NCBI GenBank assembly: GCA_002451065.1
Contig: DKBC01000080.1
Span: 1-5,033 of the forward strand
Source of the DNA: Betaproteobacteria bacterium UBA6910
GTDB lineage: Bacteria; Pseudomonadota; Gammaproteobacteria; Burkholderiales; UBA6910
Reading direction: 5' to 3'
Length of the DNA stretch: 5,033 nt
Below, in pieces: positions 1-5,033 of this stretch. The position numbers and the translations under genes are program-made. The notes below the pieces were generated by a model. That model had not been told where the DNA came from. It was given only the letters and a program-made list of their open reading frames with translations, and searched no databases. Position 1 is the stretch's first letter. Each line of letters begins with the position of its first letter.

Positions 1-222
1 GATCTTGTCGTCGATGTCGGTGATATTGCGGACGTAGGTCACGTCCAGACCCACGGCCCGCAGCCACCGGGTCACCATGTCGAACACCACCAGGACCCGG
101 GCATGACCGAGATGGCAGTAGTCGTAGACGGTCATGCCGCAGACATACATCTTCACCTTCCCCGGGGTAAGGGGCACGAAGGGCTGTTTGTCGCGGGTGA
201 GGGAGTTGAAAACTTTGAGCAT
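1..222 (-). CDS. cysS: Cysteinyl-tRNA synthetase, N-terminal 74 residues (partial)
   Basis: CysRS is a cytoplasmic class I aminoacyl-tRNA synthetase that charges tRNA-Cys with cysteine using ATP. Only the start of the catalytic Rossmann domain is visible, because the 3' part lies left of the window. The protein begins [15 protein letters not shown]. It contains [18 protein letters not shown] (residues 25-42), which carries the class I HIGH signature as HLGH (37-40). Cys28 matches the first zinc ligand that binds the cysteine thiol in E. coli CysRS. The segment ends with the family block [12 protein letters not shown] (63-74). The ATG at 222-220 is chosen because the protein start aligns directly with known CysRS N-termini and no upstream in-frame start fits. 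No clear Shine-Dalgarno precedes it; the upstream bases are C-rich on the coding strand. The gene is divergent from the TPR gene, with 128 bp between the start codons. The identification is secure; the full length cannot be seen. Confidence 0.97.
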   Translation of the reverse strand, partial: MLKVFNSLTRDKQPFVPLTPGKVKMYVCGMTVYDYCHLGHARVLVVFDMVTRWLRAVGLDVTYVRNITDIDDKI

Positions 223-288
223 GGGGGATGGTGCGGCGTCCCCAAGGCAGCCGCCCGCCGCCGCCATTCGTCGCGGGCCGCGGCGTTC

Positions 289-317
289 TTGATAGAATCT
301 TCGCGTTTTGTTATAAA
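289..317 (+). promoter_or_regulatory. Sigma70-type promoter of the TPR-cyclophilin-lpxH gene cluster
   Basis: TTGATA at 289-294 (5/6 to the -35 consensus) and TATAAA at 312-317 (5/6 to the -10 consensus) are separated by exactly 17 bp, the optimal spacing. The site sits in a local AT-rich island (about 289-348) inside otherwise very GC-rich DNA. Transcription would begin near 323-326, giving a leader of roughly 25-28 nt before the ATG at 351. This also argues against any start codon upstream of 351 for the TPR gene. No operator repeat was recognised next to it. Confidence 0.75.
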
Positions 318-338
318 CCCTTAGATTTAAATCGGAAA
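310..338 (-). promoter_or_regulatory. Possible leftward promoter for cysS overlapping the rightward -10
   Basis: Read on the minus strand, TATAAC (plus positions 315-310) is a fair -10 element that overlaps the rightward TATAAA by four bases. A poor -35 match, TTTCCG (338-333), lies 17 bp upstream. The GTTATAAAC core at 310-318 is nearly symmetrical, so one AT-rich island could serve both directions. The cysS leader would then be about 80-85 nt. This is inference: the -35 is weak, and no better cysS promoter was seen in 223-350. Confidence 0.3.
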
Positions 339-350
339 AAGTATATCACG

Positions 351-923
351 ATGATGCGAGCGAGATTGTTGTCCGCGTTGGCCGCCTGGCTTGCGGCGGC
401 ATTCCTGACTCTCAGCAGTCCCTTGCGCGCCGACGGTCTCGCGGACATCACCGCGCTTTACCGCCAGGGCAACTACGCCCAGGCCCTGGAACGGGTCAAT
501 GCCTATTTGGACGTTAGACCCAAGGACGCCGGGGGCCGTTTCCTCAAAGGCCTGATCCTGACCGAGCAGAAGAATTATCCGGAAGCCACGGAAATATTCC
601 TGTCCCTGACTGAGGACGATCCGACCCTCCCGGAGCCCTACAACAATCTCGCGGTCTTGTACGCGGCGCAGGGCAAATACCAGCTGGCGAAAATGCAGCT
701 GGAGATGGCGATCGACGCCAACCCGGGCTACGCCACCGCCCACGAGAACCTGGGGGACGTTTACGCCCGGATGGCGGGCCGGGCTTACGGCAAAGCCCTG
801 GAACTGGAGAGTTCCAATTCCAGCGCCCGGGTCAAGCTCTCCCTGATGCAGGAGTTTTTCGCCAAGACCGGAACCCCGGGCGGCGTGCCGCCCAGGGATC
901 CCGACGCGGCACCCCGGCAATGA
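351..923 (+). CDS. Secreted tetratricopeptide-repeat (TPR) protein
   Basis: The product is 190 residues. It starts with an n-region MMRAR, a hydrophobic stretch over about residues 6-23 and a probable signal peptidase site after LRA (27), so it is predicted to be exported to the periplasm; there is no lipobox cysteine. The mature protein is built of TPR helix pairs at about 31-58, 60-92 and 94-127 (PYNNLAVLYAAQGKY is a textbook helix A). A shortened fourth unit follows at about 128-158 (HENLGDVYARM, then AYGKALEL). A helix follows, and the tail is rich in Pro, Gly and Asp and probably disordered. TPR domains bind peptides or other proteins; no catalytic motif is present and no partner is known. 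The start at 351 (or the adjacent ATG at 354) is chosen because the signal peptide begins there and the promoter at 289-317 lies just upstream. The ribosome site is weak (GGAAAAA at 334-340). First gene of the probable unit with two cyclophilins and lpxH. The family assignment is firm; the function is unknown. Confidence 0.9.
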   Translation: MMRARLLSALAAWLAAAFLTLSSPLRADGLADITALYRQGNYAQALERVNAYLDVRPKDAGGRFLKGLILTEQKNYPEATEIFLSLTEDDPTLPEPYNNLAVLYAAQGKYQLAKMQLEMAIDANPGYATAHENLGDVYARMAGRAYGKALELESSNSSARVKLSLMQEFFAKTGTPGGVPPRDPDAAPRQ

Positions 924-929
924 AAAGCC

Positions 930-959
930 CTCGGGGCCGTCGCGACGGCACGACCCGAG
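930..959 (+). other. Strong palindromic hairpin between the TPR gene and the first cyclophilin
   Basis: GCCGTCGCGACGGC at 936-949 is a perfect 14-bp palindrome. It is enclosed by a second pair of arms, CTCGGG (930-935) and CCCGAG (954-959), with a 4-nt bulge (ACGA, 950-953) on the right side only. It begins 6 bases after the TPR stop codon. No run of T follows, so it is not a canonical intrinsic terminator. It could be a partial terminator, an mRNA-stabilising 3' structure that separates TPR expression from the downstream genes, or a protein-binding site. TACAAT at 960-965 abuts it and resembles a -10 element, but no acceptable -35 is present at 16-18 bp. Confidence 0.5.
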
Positions 960-1024
960 TACAATCTGTGGATCCCTTCGTCGCGTAATTCGCGGCGGCA
1001 TCTCTCAATCAACCCGAGGAAGTC

Positions 1025-1564
1025 ATGAAACGTATCCTGCTTTTTCTTCTCGCCCTGATGGCCCCCCTTTCGTCTCTCGCCGCCGATCCCGGGAACACTC
1101 TCTACCTGGATCTCAAGGACGGCCGCGTCGTCATCGAGCTGCGCCCGGACCTGGCGCCCAAGCACGTGGCCCGCATCAAGGAGCTCGCGAACAAGGGCTT
1201 CTATGACGGACTCACCTTCCACCGGGTGATTGACGGCTTCATGGCGCAGACCGGCGACCCCCAGGGCAACGGCACCGGCGGCTCCGGCGTGAAGCTGCCC
1301 GCCGAATTCTCGAACGCGCCTTTTGACCGGGGCACGGTGGGCATGGCCCGCGCCCAGGACCCCAACAGCGGCGACTCCCAGTTCTTCATCTGCTTCGCCC
1401 CCGCCCCCGCCCTCAATGGCAAATACACGGTCTGGGGCAAGGTCACGTCCGGCATGGAATTCGTGGACAAGATCAAGAAGGGCAACCCGGCCGCCAATGG
1501 CGCGGTCACCAACCCGGACCGGATCGTGCGCATGCGCGTCGCCACCGAAGCCGACAAGAATTAG
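1025..1564 (+). CDS. Exported cyclophilin-type peptidyl-prolyl cis-trans isomerase
   Basis: Catalyses cis-trans isomerisation of X-Pro bonds during protein folding, here probably in the periplasm. The 179-residue product starts [20 protein letters not shown], a classic Sec signal peptide with likely cleavage after residue 20. The cyclophilin domain covers about 25-172. Catalytic-site residues are visible: Arg67, Phe72, Met73 and Gln75 in [11 protein letters not shown], then Gln119 and Phe121 in [17 protein letters not shown], with Leu130. The position of the cyclosporin-binding Trp121 of human cyclophilin A appears to be Ala129, and that of His126 is Tyr134. It has the [12 protein letters not shown] loop (77-88) of the shorter single-domain bacterial/eukaryote-like cyclophilins rather than the [11 protein letters not shown] loop of PpiB. 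A good Shine-Dalgarno, GAGGAAG (1016-1022), sets the start. PpiB follows after 8 bp, so the pair is almost certainly co-transcribed. It plays the compartment role of E. coli PpiA but is not a close sequence match, so no symbol is given. Confidence 0.95.
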   Translation: MKRILLFLLALMAPLSSLAADPGNTLYLDLKDGRVVIELRPDLAPKHVARIKELANKGFYDGLTFHRVIDGFMAQTGDPQGNGTGGSGVKLPAEFSNAPFDRGTVGMARAQDPNSGDSQFFICFAPAPALNGKYTVWGKVTSGMEFVDKIKKGNPAANGAVTNPDRIVRMRVATEADKN

Positions 1565-1572
1565 GGGGTGAC

Positions 1573-2064
1573 ATGATCAAGCTTCAAACCAATCACGGCA
1601 CCATGTCCCTCGAGCTGGACGCGGCCAAGGCGCCCAAGACCGTGGAGAATTTCCTCGACTACGTGCGCAGCGGCTTCTACGACGGCACCATCTTCCACCG
1701 GGTGATCGACGGTTTCATGATCCAGGGCGGCGGCTTCGAGCCCGGCATGAAGCAGAAGGCGACGAAGTCCCCGATCCAGAACGAGGCAGCCAACGGGCTC
1801 AGGAACGACGCCTACACCGTCGCCATGGCCCGGACCTCCGACCCGCACTCGGCGACGGCGCAGTTCTTCATCAACGTCGCCGACAACGGTTTCCTGAATC
1901 ACTCGGCGCCCACCGCCCAGGGCTACGGCTACTGCGTCTTCGGCCGCGTGGTCGAGGGCAAGGAAGTGGTGGACAAGATCAGGAAGGTGCGGACCGGCGG
2001 CAAGGGCATTCACCAGGACGTGCCGCTGGAGGACGTGATCATCGAGCGCGCCGAGGAGGTTTGA
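1573..2064 (+). CDS. ppiB: Cytoplasmic peptidyl-prolyl cis-trans isomerase B (cyclophilin)
   Basis: A 163-residue cyclophilin without signal peptide, colinear over its whole length with E. coli PpiB (164 residues), acting in cytoplasmic protein folding. Conserved blocks include [11 protein letters not shown] (6-16), [20 protein letters not shown] (40-59), [11 protein letters not shown] (92-102), [10 protein letters not shown] (118-127) and a C-terminal [12 protein letters not shown] (147-158). Active-site residues Arg43, Phe48, Met49, Gln51, Gln97 and Phe99 are present. Phe107 stands where human cyclophilin A has Trp121, the usual bacterial state that goes with low cyclosporin affinity. The ATG at 1573 follows AGGGGGTG (1563-1570), a Shine-Dalgarno that overlaps the stop codon of the preceding cyclophilin, so translational coupling is likely. 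In E. coli ppiB also sits between cysS and lpxH, which supports both the call and the arrangement. Confidence 0.97.
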   Translation: MIKLQTNHGTMSLELDAAKAPKTVENFLDYVRSGFYDGTIFHRVIDGFMIQGGGFEPGMKQKATKSPIQNEAANGLRNDAYTVAMARTSDPHSATAQFFINVADNGFLNHSAPTAQGYGYCVFGRVVEGKEVVDKIRKVRTGGKGIHQDVPLEDVIIERAEEV

Positions 2065-2078
2065 TTCCGGGGCCACGC

Positions 2079-2101
2079 GGCGATACCCCGCCGGCATCGC
2101 C
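2079..2101 (+). other. Small stem-loop in the ppiB-lpxH gap
   Basis: GGCGAT (2079-2084) and ATCGCC (2096-2101) form a 6-bp perfect stem around an 11-nt GC-rich loop, in the 84-bp gap between the ppiB stop and the lpxH start. There is no T-run, so it is not a recognisable terminator. In DNA this rich in G and C such a short stem can arise by chance, so a role in lpxH expression is only a possibility. The rest of the gap is C-rich and shows no promoter-like element. Confidence 0.25.
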
Positions 2102-2148
2102 CTCCCCGCCCCCATGCTTCAGGGACTCCGGCTTCCAGCCCCCACGTC

Positions 2149-2877
2149 GTGAAGCCCGCGCTGTTCATTTCGGATCTGCATCTCTGCGCCGAGCGGCCGG
2201 CGATCAACGGGATCTTTTTCGAGTTCCTGGCGCGGGAGGCTCCCCGCGCGGGAGCCCTCTACATTCTGGGCGACCTGTTCGAGTACTGGTCGGGCGACGA
2301 CGATCTCGATGACCCGGTCCATGCAGCGGTAGCAGACGGCCTCAGACAACTCACCGCGTCCGGGGTGCCGGTGGGCGTAGTTCCCGGCAATCGCGATTTT
2401 CTGCTCGGGGCTCAGTTCGAGCGCGTCACGGGCGCGAAGGTGCTGGGCGACTCCGCCCTCCTCGACCTGTTCGGCACCGCCACGCTGATCATGCATGGCG
2501 ACACCCTGTGCACCGACGACGTCAAGTATCAGTCCTATCGCGCCACGGTGCGCAAGCCCTGGCTGCAAAAGCTTTACTTTGCCCTGCCCCGGTCTGCGCG
2601 CCAACGGATCGTGGGCGGCATCCGCAACCACAGCCAGCAGTCCACGGCCGCCAAGCGACCGGAGATCATGGATGTCAACGCCGAGGCAGTCGCGCAAGCA
2701 CTGCGCAGCCACGGTTATCCGCGCCTCATCCACGGACACACCCACCGCCCGGCGTGCCATCGGCACCAGGTGGACGGGCATGCCTGCGAGCGCTGGGTGC
2801 TGGACGCCTGGTATGAAGGGGGCGATTTCCTAACGGTCGGACCGGACGGGATCGAGCGTCGGCGCGTCGCCGCCTGA
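2149..2877 (+). CDS. lpxH: UDP-2,3-diacylglucosamine pyrophosphatase LpxH
   Basis: Hydrolyses UDP-2,3-diacylglucosamine to 2,3-diacylglucosamine 1-phosphate (lipid X) and UMP, the fourth step of lipid A synthesis, as a Mn-dependent peripheral protein on the cytoplasmic face of the inner membrane. The 242-residue product matches the E. coli length (240). All calcineurin-like metal ligands are visible: Asp9 and His11 (SDLHLC), Asp42 (ILGDLFEYW), Asn81 (PGNRDFLLG), His116 (IMHGDTLCTDD), and His195 and His197 (IHGHTHRPA). The lipid-binding cap region contains KPWLQKLYFALP (136-147) and IMDVN (173-177), both LpxH hallmarks. GTG at 2149 is the only start that keeps the N-terminal KPALFISDLHL intact; the ATG at 2114 is out of frame, and no other in-frame start codon appears in the 36 bases upstream. 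No Shine-Dalgarno is evident. The 3' end overlaps the convergent membrane-protein gene by 48 bp. Being normally essential in species lacking LpxI or LpxG, it is a fixed point for this region. Confidence 0.96.
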   Translation: MKPALFISDLHLCAERPAINGIFFEFLAREAPRAGALYILGDLFEYWSGDDDLDDPVHAAVADGLRQLTASGVPVGVVPGNRDFLLGAQFERVTGAKVLGDSALLDLFGTATLIMHGDTLCTDDVKYQSYRATVRKPWLQKLYFALPRSARQRIVGGIRNHSQQSTAAKRPEIMDVNAEAVAQALRSHGYPRLIHGHTHRPACHRHQVDGHACERWVLDAWYEGGDFLTVGPDGIERRRVAA

Positions 2878-5033
2878 TACCACCCCTTCCCCACCGCGAA
2901 CGGCCGGCGCTGTGGTCGCCGCGAGGGCGTAGAGCGCCAGGGCCAGCAACACCACCCAGCTGAATCCGAGGTGTATGGCGAGCAGGGTGGCCAGCACCGC
3001 CCCCACCACCGAAGCGAAGCCGTTGACCCCCCAGGCCCAGGCCACGAGTTGCGGATCCTGCAGCCGCCCCATTGCAAGTGGGAACGGCATCCCCATCCAG
3101 AACGCGAGCGGTGCGATTAGCATCATGGCCGCAGCCATTTTCGCGGGGCGCAGCAGTCCCACCAGCCCGTCCAGCAGCGCCGGAAGCACCAGCAAGTAGG
3201 CAATCGCCACCAGCCCGAGAATTGCCGCCGCGACACCGATCGCCCGACGGCCGCCCACCGCGCGCTGCCAGCGGATCGACACGCGGCTGCCGATGCCCGC
3301 GAATACCAGGAACGACCCCAGCACCACCGCCACGGCGTGAATTGGCTGGCCCAGGAACATCACGAACTTCTGGATGAACGCAATCTCGAGGAACATGAAG
3401 GCAAAGCCGATGGCGAGGAAATATGCCGCGATCCCGGCACGCCGGCCGCGGATCGCCAGGGACCCACCCCGCCGCTGCGCGAGCCAAACCGGCAGCAGGA
3501 TCAGCGCGGTGCTGGCAAGCACCGCCTGCGCCAGGGTGACCAACAGCACCGGGTAGCCCCAGTCCAACAAGGGGAGACCGCCCTGGTCCCGCAGCGCCAG
3601 CAGCTCGGGCAGGGCCTGCCAGCGAAAGAAATTGAAGAAATAGGGACGGTCGTCGGTCGCGGGGCGGATGTCGAACTTGTAGCGGGCGATGAAGTCCTCG
3701 GCTTCCGGCCCGACCAGCGCGCTGGCGCCTTCGAAGAAATAGGGGCGATCTAGAATGTTGAAACGGCCGGCTTCGCCCGCCGTCATGCCGGCATACCACC
3801 CCAGGTCGAAGCCCCGGGACTCGCAGAATTGCTTGATGGCGGCGATGTCCCCCCCAGTAAAGCGGCCGTTACGGATCAGGAGCGTGGCGGTCTTCCAGCT
3901 GCGGATCATCACCAGGCTTTCGCCCGGGCGCTCCACTCCCGAAGCGCGCAGCGCCGCCACCGCGGTGGCAAACAGCTTGACGGTGTCCCGCGGCGGCAGG
4001 GTCACCCAGCGAGTGATCGCCACCATCCCGCCGGGATCGACCCGGGACACCATTTCCCCCAGGGACTCGACCGTGTACAGGTAGCTCTCCGACAAAGACT
4101 GCACCCCCGCCGCCGCGGCACCGAAAGAATCCAGCAGGGCGAGCTGGATCAGGTCATAGCGCTCCGGAGTGAGGCGCACGAAATCCCTGGCCTCCTCCAC
4201 GTGCACCCTCGCTTTGGCATAGATGCCCCCGGTGTAATCGGCGAAGCGTTCTTTTACGAGGGACACGATGTCCGCGTTGAGTTCCACCGCGTCCACCCGC
4301 GACCCGCCGAGGGCAATCGCCTGCAGCACATCCGCGCCCCCGCCCGCTCCGAGCACGAGCACCCGCGGTTTTCGCAGCAGATGGTAAGGCAACGCGGAGG
4401 TCATATAGTCCAGATAGGCCGGTGGCTCGCCTGCGGGGTCGTAACGGACCAGCGGGGTCATCCCCTCCCCGTCCGTGAACACCCCGAGCTGCAGCGGGGG
4501 TTCGCCGGGCGAAAGCAGGCTCAGACCCGGCGCGTGGCGGAACGGGACCGCCGGACTTTCCACCACCACAATCCAGCCCAGGGGACTGGTCCGCTGCTCG
4601 ATGACCCGCGCTTCCTGGACCTGCAATACCTGGGACAGCTCCTTGTATTCCGAAGGTCGCAGGCGCGAAGCGTCACCGGGCGCCATCACCGTCAGCACGA
4701 CGGCCGAGAATACCAGGGCCTCCGTCAACCAGCCGGGGCGAAGCCGCCCCGTCCGCCACACCCAGGCCGCCGCCAGCAGTCCGCCGGCAGCGATCAGCTT
4801 CAGCGCGACCAGGGGCGAGACCGCGTACAGCAACAGCACCACGCCCAGGCTGCCGGCGCCCGCCCCCAGGATGTCCGCGCTGTAGATCCGGTGCACCAGA
4901 TCCGGGAAGCGGGCCAACGCCAGGCAGATCGCGCCCGCTCCAAACACGAACGGCACGGCCAGCAGCAGGTAGACGGCCGCCAGCCGCGGCCACTGCCAGG
5001 GATCCCACGGCAATTGCTGGGGCGTGAAGGGAA
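2830..5033 (-). CDS. Membrane protein with spermidine-synthase-like SAM-binding domain (N-terminus missing)
   Basis: 733 codons are visible. The frame is open to the window edge, so the true start lies to the right. A TTG at 5013-5011 is not a convincing start: the six codons before it are also open, and the protein is already in a conserved-looking PWDPWQWP segment just before a membrane helix. Numbering from that TTG, four membrane segments lie at about 12-34, 46-66, 68-86 and 97-112. A soluble region (113-484) contains a Rossmann SAM-binding motif, VLVLGAGGGADV (218-229), with acidic Glu244 in VELN, then a spermidine-synthase-like block with YDLIQLALLDSFG (286-298) and SESYLYTVESL (308-318). 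PATDDRPYFFNFFRW (451-465) precedes about seven further helices (487-702) and a charged, probably disordered tail. Polyamine synthases carry GGGDG and two catalytic acidic residues; here the first motif is GAGGG and only one Asp (295) seems to remain, so true spermidine synthesis is doubtful. Function unknown; transport or modification of a membrane substrate is conceivable. Confidence 0.85.
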   Translation of the reverse strand, partial: PFTPQQLPWDPWQWPRLAAVYLLLAVPFVFGAGAICLALARFPDLVHRIYSADILGAGAGSLGVVLLLYAVSPLVALKLIAAGGLLAAAWVWRTGRLRPGWLTEALVFSAVVLTVMAPGDASRLRPSEYKELSQVLQVQEARVIEQRTSPLGWIVVVESPAVPFRHAPGLSLLSPGEPPLQLGVFTDGEGMTPLVRYDPAGEPPAYLDYMTSALPYHLLRKPRVLVLGAGGGADVLQAIALGGSRVDAVELNADIVSLVKERFADYTGGIYAKARVHVEEARDFVRLTPERYDLIQLALLDSFGAAAAGVQSLSESYLYTVESLGEMVSRVDPGGMVAITRWVTLPPRDTVKLFATAVAALRASGVERPGESLVMIRSWKTATLLIRNGRFTGGDIAAIKQFCESRGFDLGWYAGMTAGEAGRFNILDRPYFFEGASALVGPEAEDFIARYKFDIRPATDDRPYFFNFFRWQALPELLALRDQGGLPLLDWGYPVLLVTLAQAVLASTALILLPVWLAQRRGGSLAIRGRRAGIAAYFLAIGFAFMFLEIAFIQKFVMFLGQPIHAVAVVLGSFLVFAGIGSRVSIRWQRAVGGRRAIGVAAAILGLVAIAYLLVLPALLDGLVGLLRPAKMAAAMMLIAPLAFWMGMPFPLAMGRLQDPQLVAWAWGVNGFASVVGAVLATLLAIHLGFSWVVLLALALYALAATTAPAVRGGEGVVSGGDAPTLDPVRSDR

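Noticed and set aside
103..324. Plus-strand reading frame of 73 codons
   Set aside because: It lies largely antisense to the clear cysS start and encodes nothing recognisable; it is a by-product of GC-rich coding DNA.
228..350. Longer TPR reading frame starting at the ATG at 228
   Set aside because: The extra 41 residues are Pro/Arg-rich with no family look, would bury the signal peptide that starts at 351, and would span the strong promoter at 289-317.
937..965. Sigma70 promoter for the cyclophilin genes using TACAAT at 960-965
   Set aside because: No -35-like hexamer is found at 16-18 bp; that region is the GC palindrome. It is kept only as a remark on the hairpin.
327..1001. Minus-strand reading frame of 224 codons antisense to the TPR gene
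   Set aside because: The plus-strand frame has a signal peptide and TPR motifs; the antisense frame has only low-complexity Gly/Arg/Val-rich sequence.
2119..2781. Minus-strand reading frame of 220 codons antisense to lpxH
   Set aside because: LpxH carries every metal ligand on the plus strand; the antisense frame has no recognisable motif.
2860..2872. Bidirectional terminator at the lpxH 3' end
   Set aside because: The CGGCG/CGCCG stem is only 5 bp, lies within coding sequence and has no T-run on either strand.
2726..3799. Minus-strand reading frame of 357 codons inside the membrane-protein gene
   Set aside because: Its composition is extreme in Arg, Gly and Pro with no domain. The alternative frame on the same strand shows membrane helices and conserved motifs, so this is a shadow.
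5011..5013. TTG as the true start of the membrane-protein gene
   Set aside because: The frame stays open to the window edge, the preceding residues fit the same protein, and there is no Shine-Dalgarno in the visible upstream bases.
1..5033. Mobile element, CRISPR array, tRNA, rRNA or defence system
   Set aside because: No terminal inverted repeats, transposase or integrase motifs, regularly spaced repeats or RNA-gene cores were seen on either strand; coding composition looks uniform throughout.

Overview
The window is GC-rich (clearly above 60% by eye) chromosomal DNA from a Gram-negative bacterium, most likely a betaproteobacterium. Two things suggest this. LpxH, an enzyme of lipid A synthesis, implies an outer membrane. 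The proteins also resemble proteobacterial families closely: CysS, PpiB and LpxH can be read against their E. coli counterparts almost motif for motif. The order cysS (divergent) / ppiB / lpxH is also the E. coli order as I recall it; here two extra genes, a secreted TPR protein and a secreted cyclophilin, lie between cysS and ppiB. This layout I associate with betaproteobacteria. No genus can be assigned from the sequence alone.

Layout. Positions 1-222 (minus strand) hold the first 74 codons of cysS, cut by the window edge. Positions 223-350 are a divergent control region with a very good sigma70-type promoter (TTGATA, 17 bp, TATAAA) facing right. Four plus-strand genes follow: a signal-peptide TPR protein (351-923), a signal-peptide cyclophilin (1025-1564), cytoplasmic cyclophilin PpiB (1573-2064) and LpxH (2149-2877, GTG start). 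The spacings are 101, 8 and 84 bp, so they could form one transcription unit, with a strong palindromic hairpin in the first gap. Positions 2830-5033 (minus strand) hold a large membrane protein with a spermidine-synthase-like Rossmann domain. It lacks its N-terminus because the reading frame runs off the window, and it overlaps the 3' end of lpxH tail to tail by 48 bp.

How the genes relate. The plus-strand genes share a loose envelope and protein-folding theme: an exported TPR scaffold, one prolyl isomerase on each side of the inner membrane, and the UDP-diacylglucosamine pyrophosphatase of lipid A synthesis. No physical or functional link between them is shown by the sequence. The membrane aminopropyltransferase-like gene is convergent and probably independent.

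I found no mobile element, CRISPR array, tRNA, rRNA or recognisable novel defence or metabolic system. Apart from the poorly characterised TPR and spermidine-synthase-like proteins, this is an ordinary housekeeping region. Every stretch longer than 300 bases is covered by a gene.
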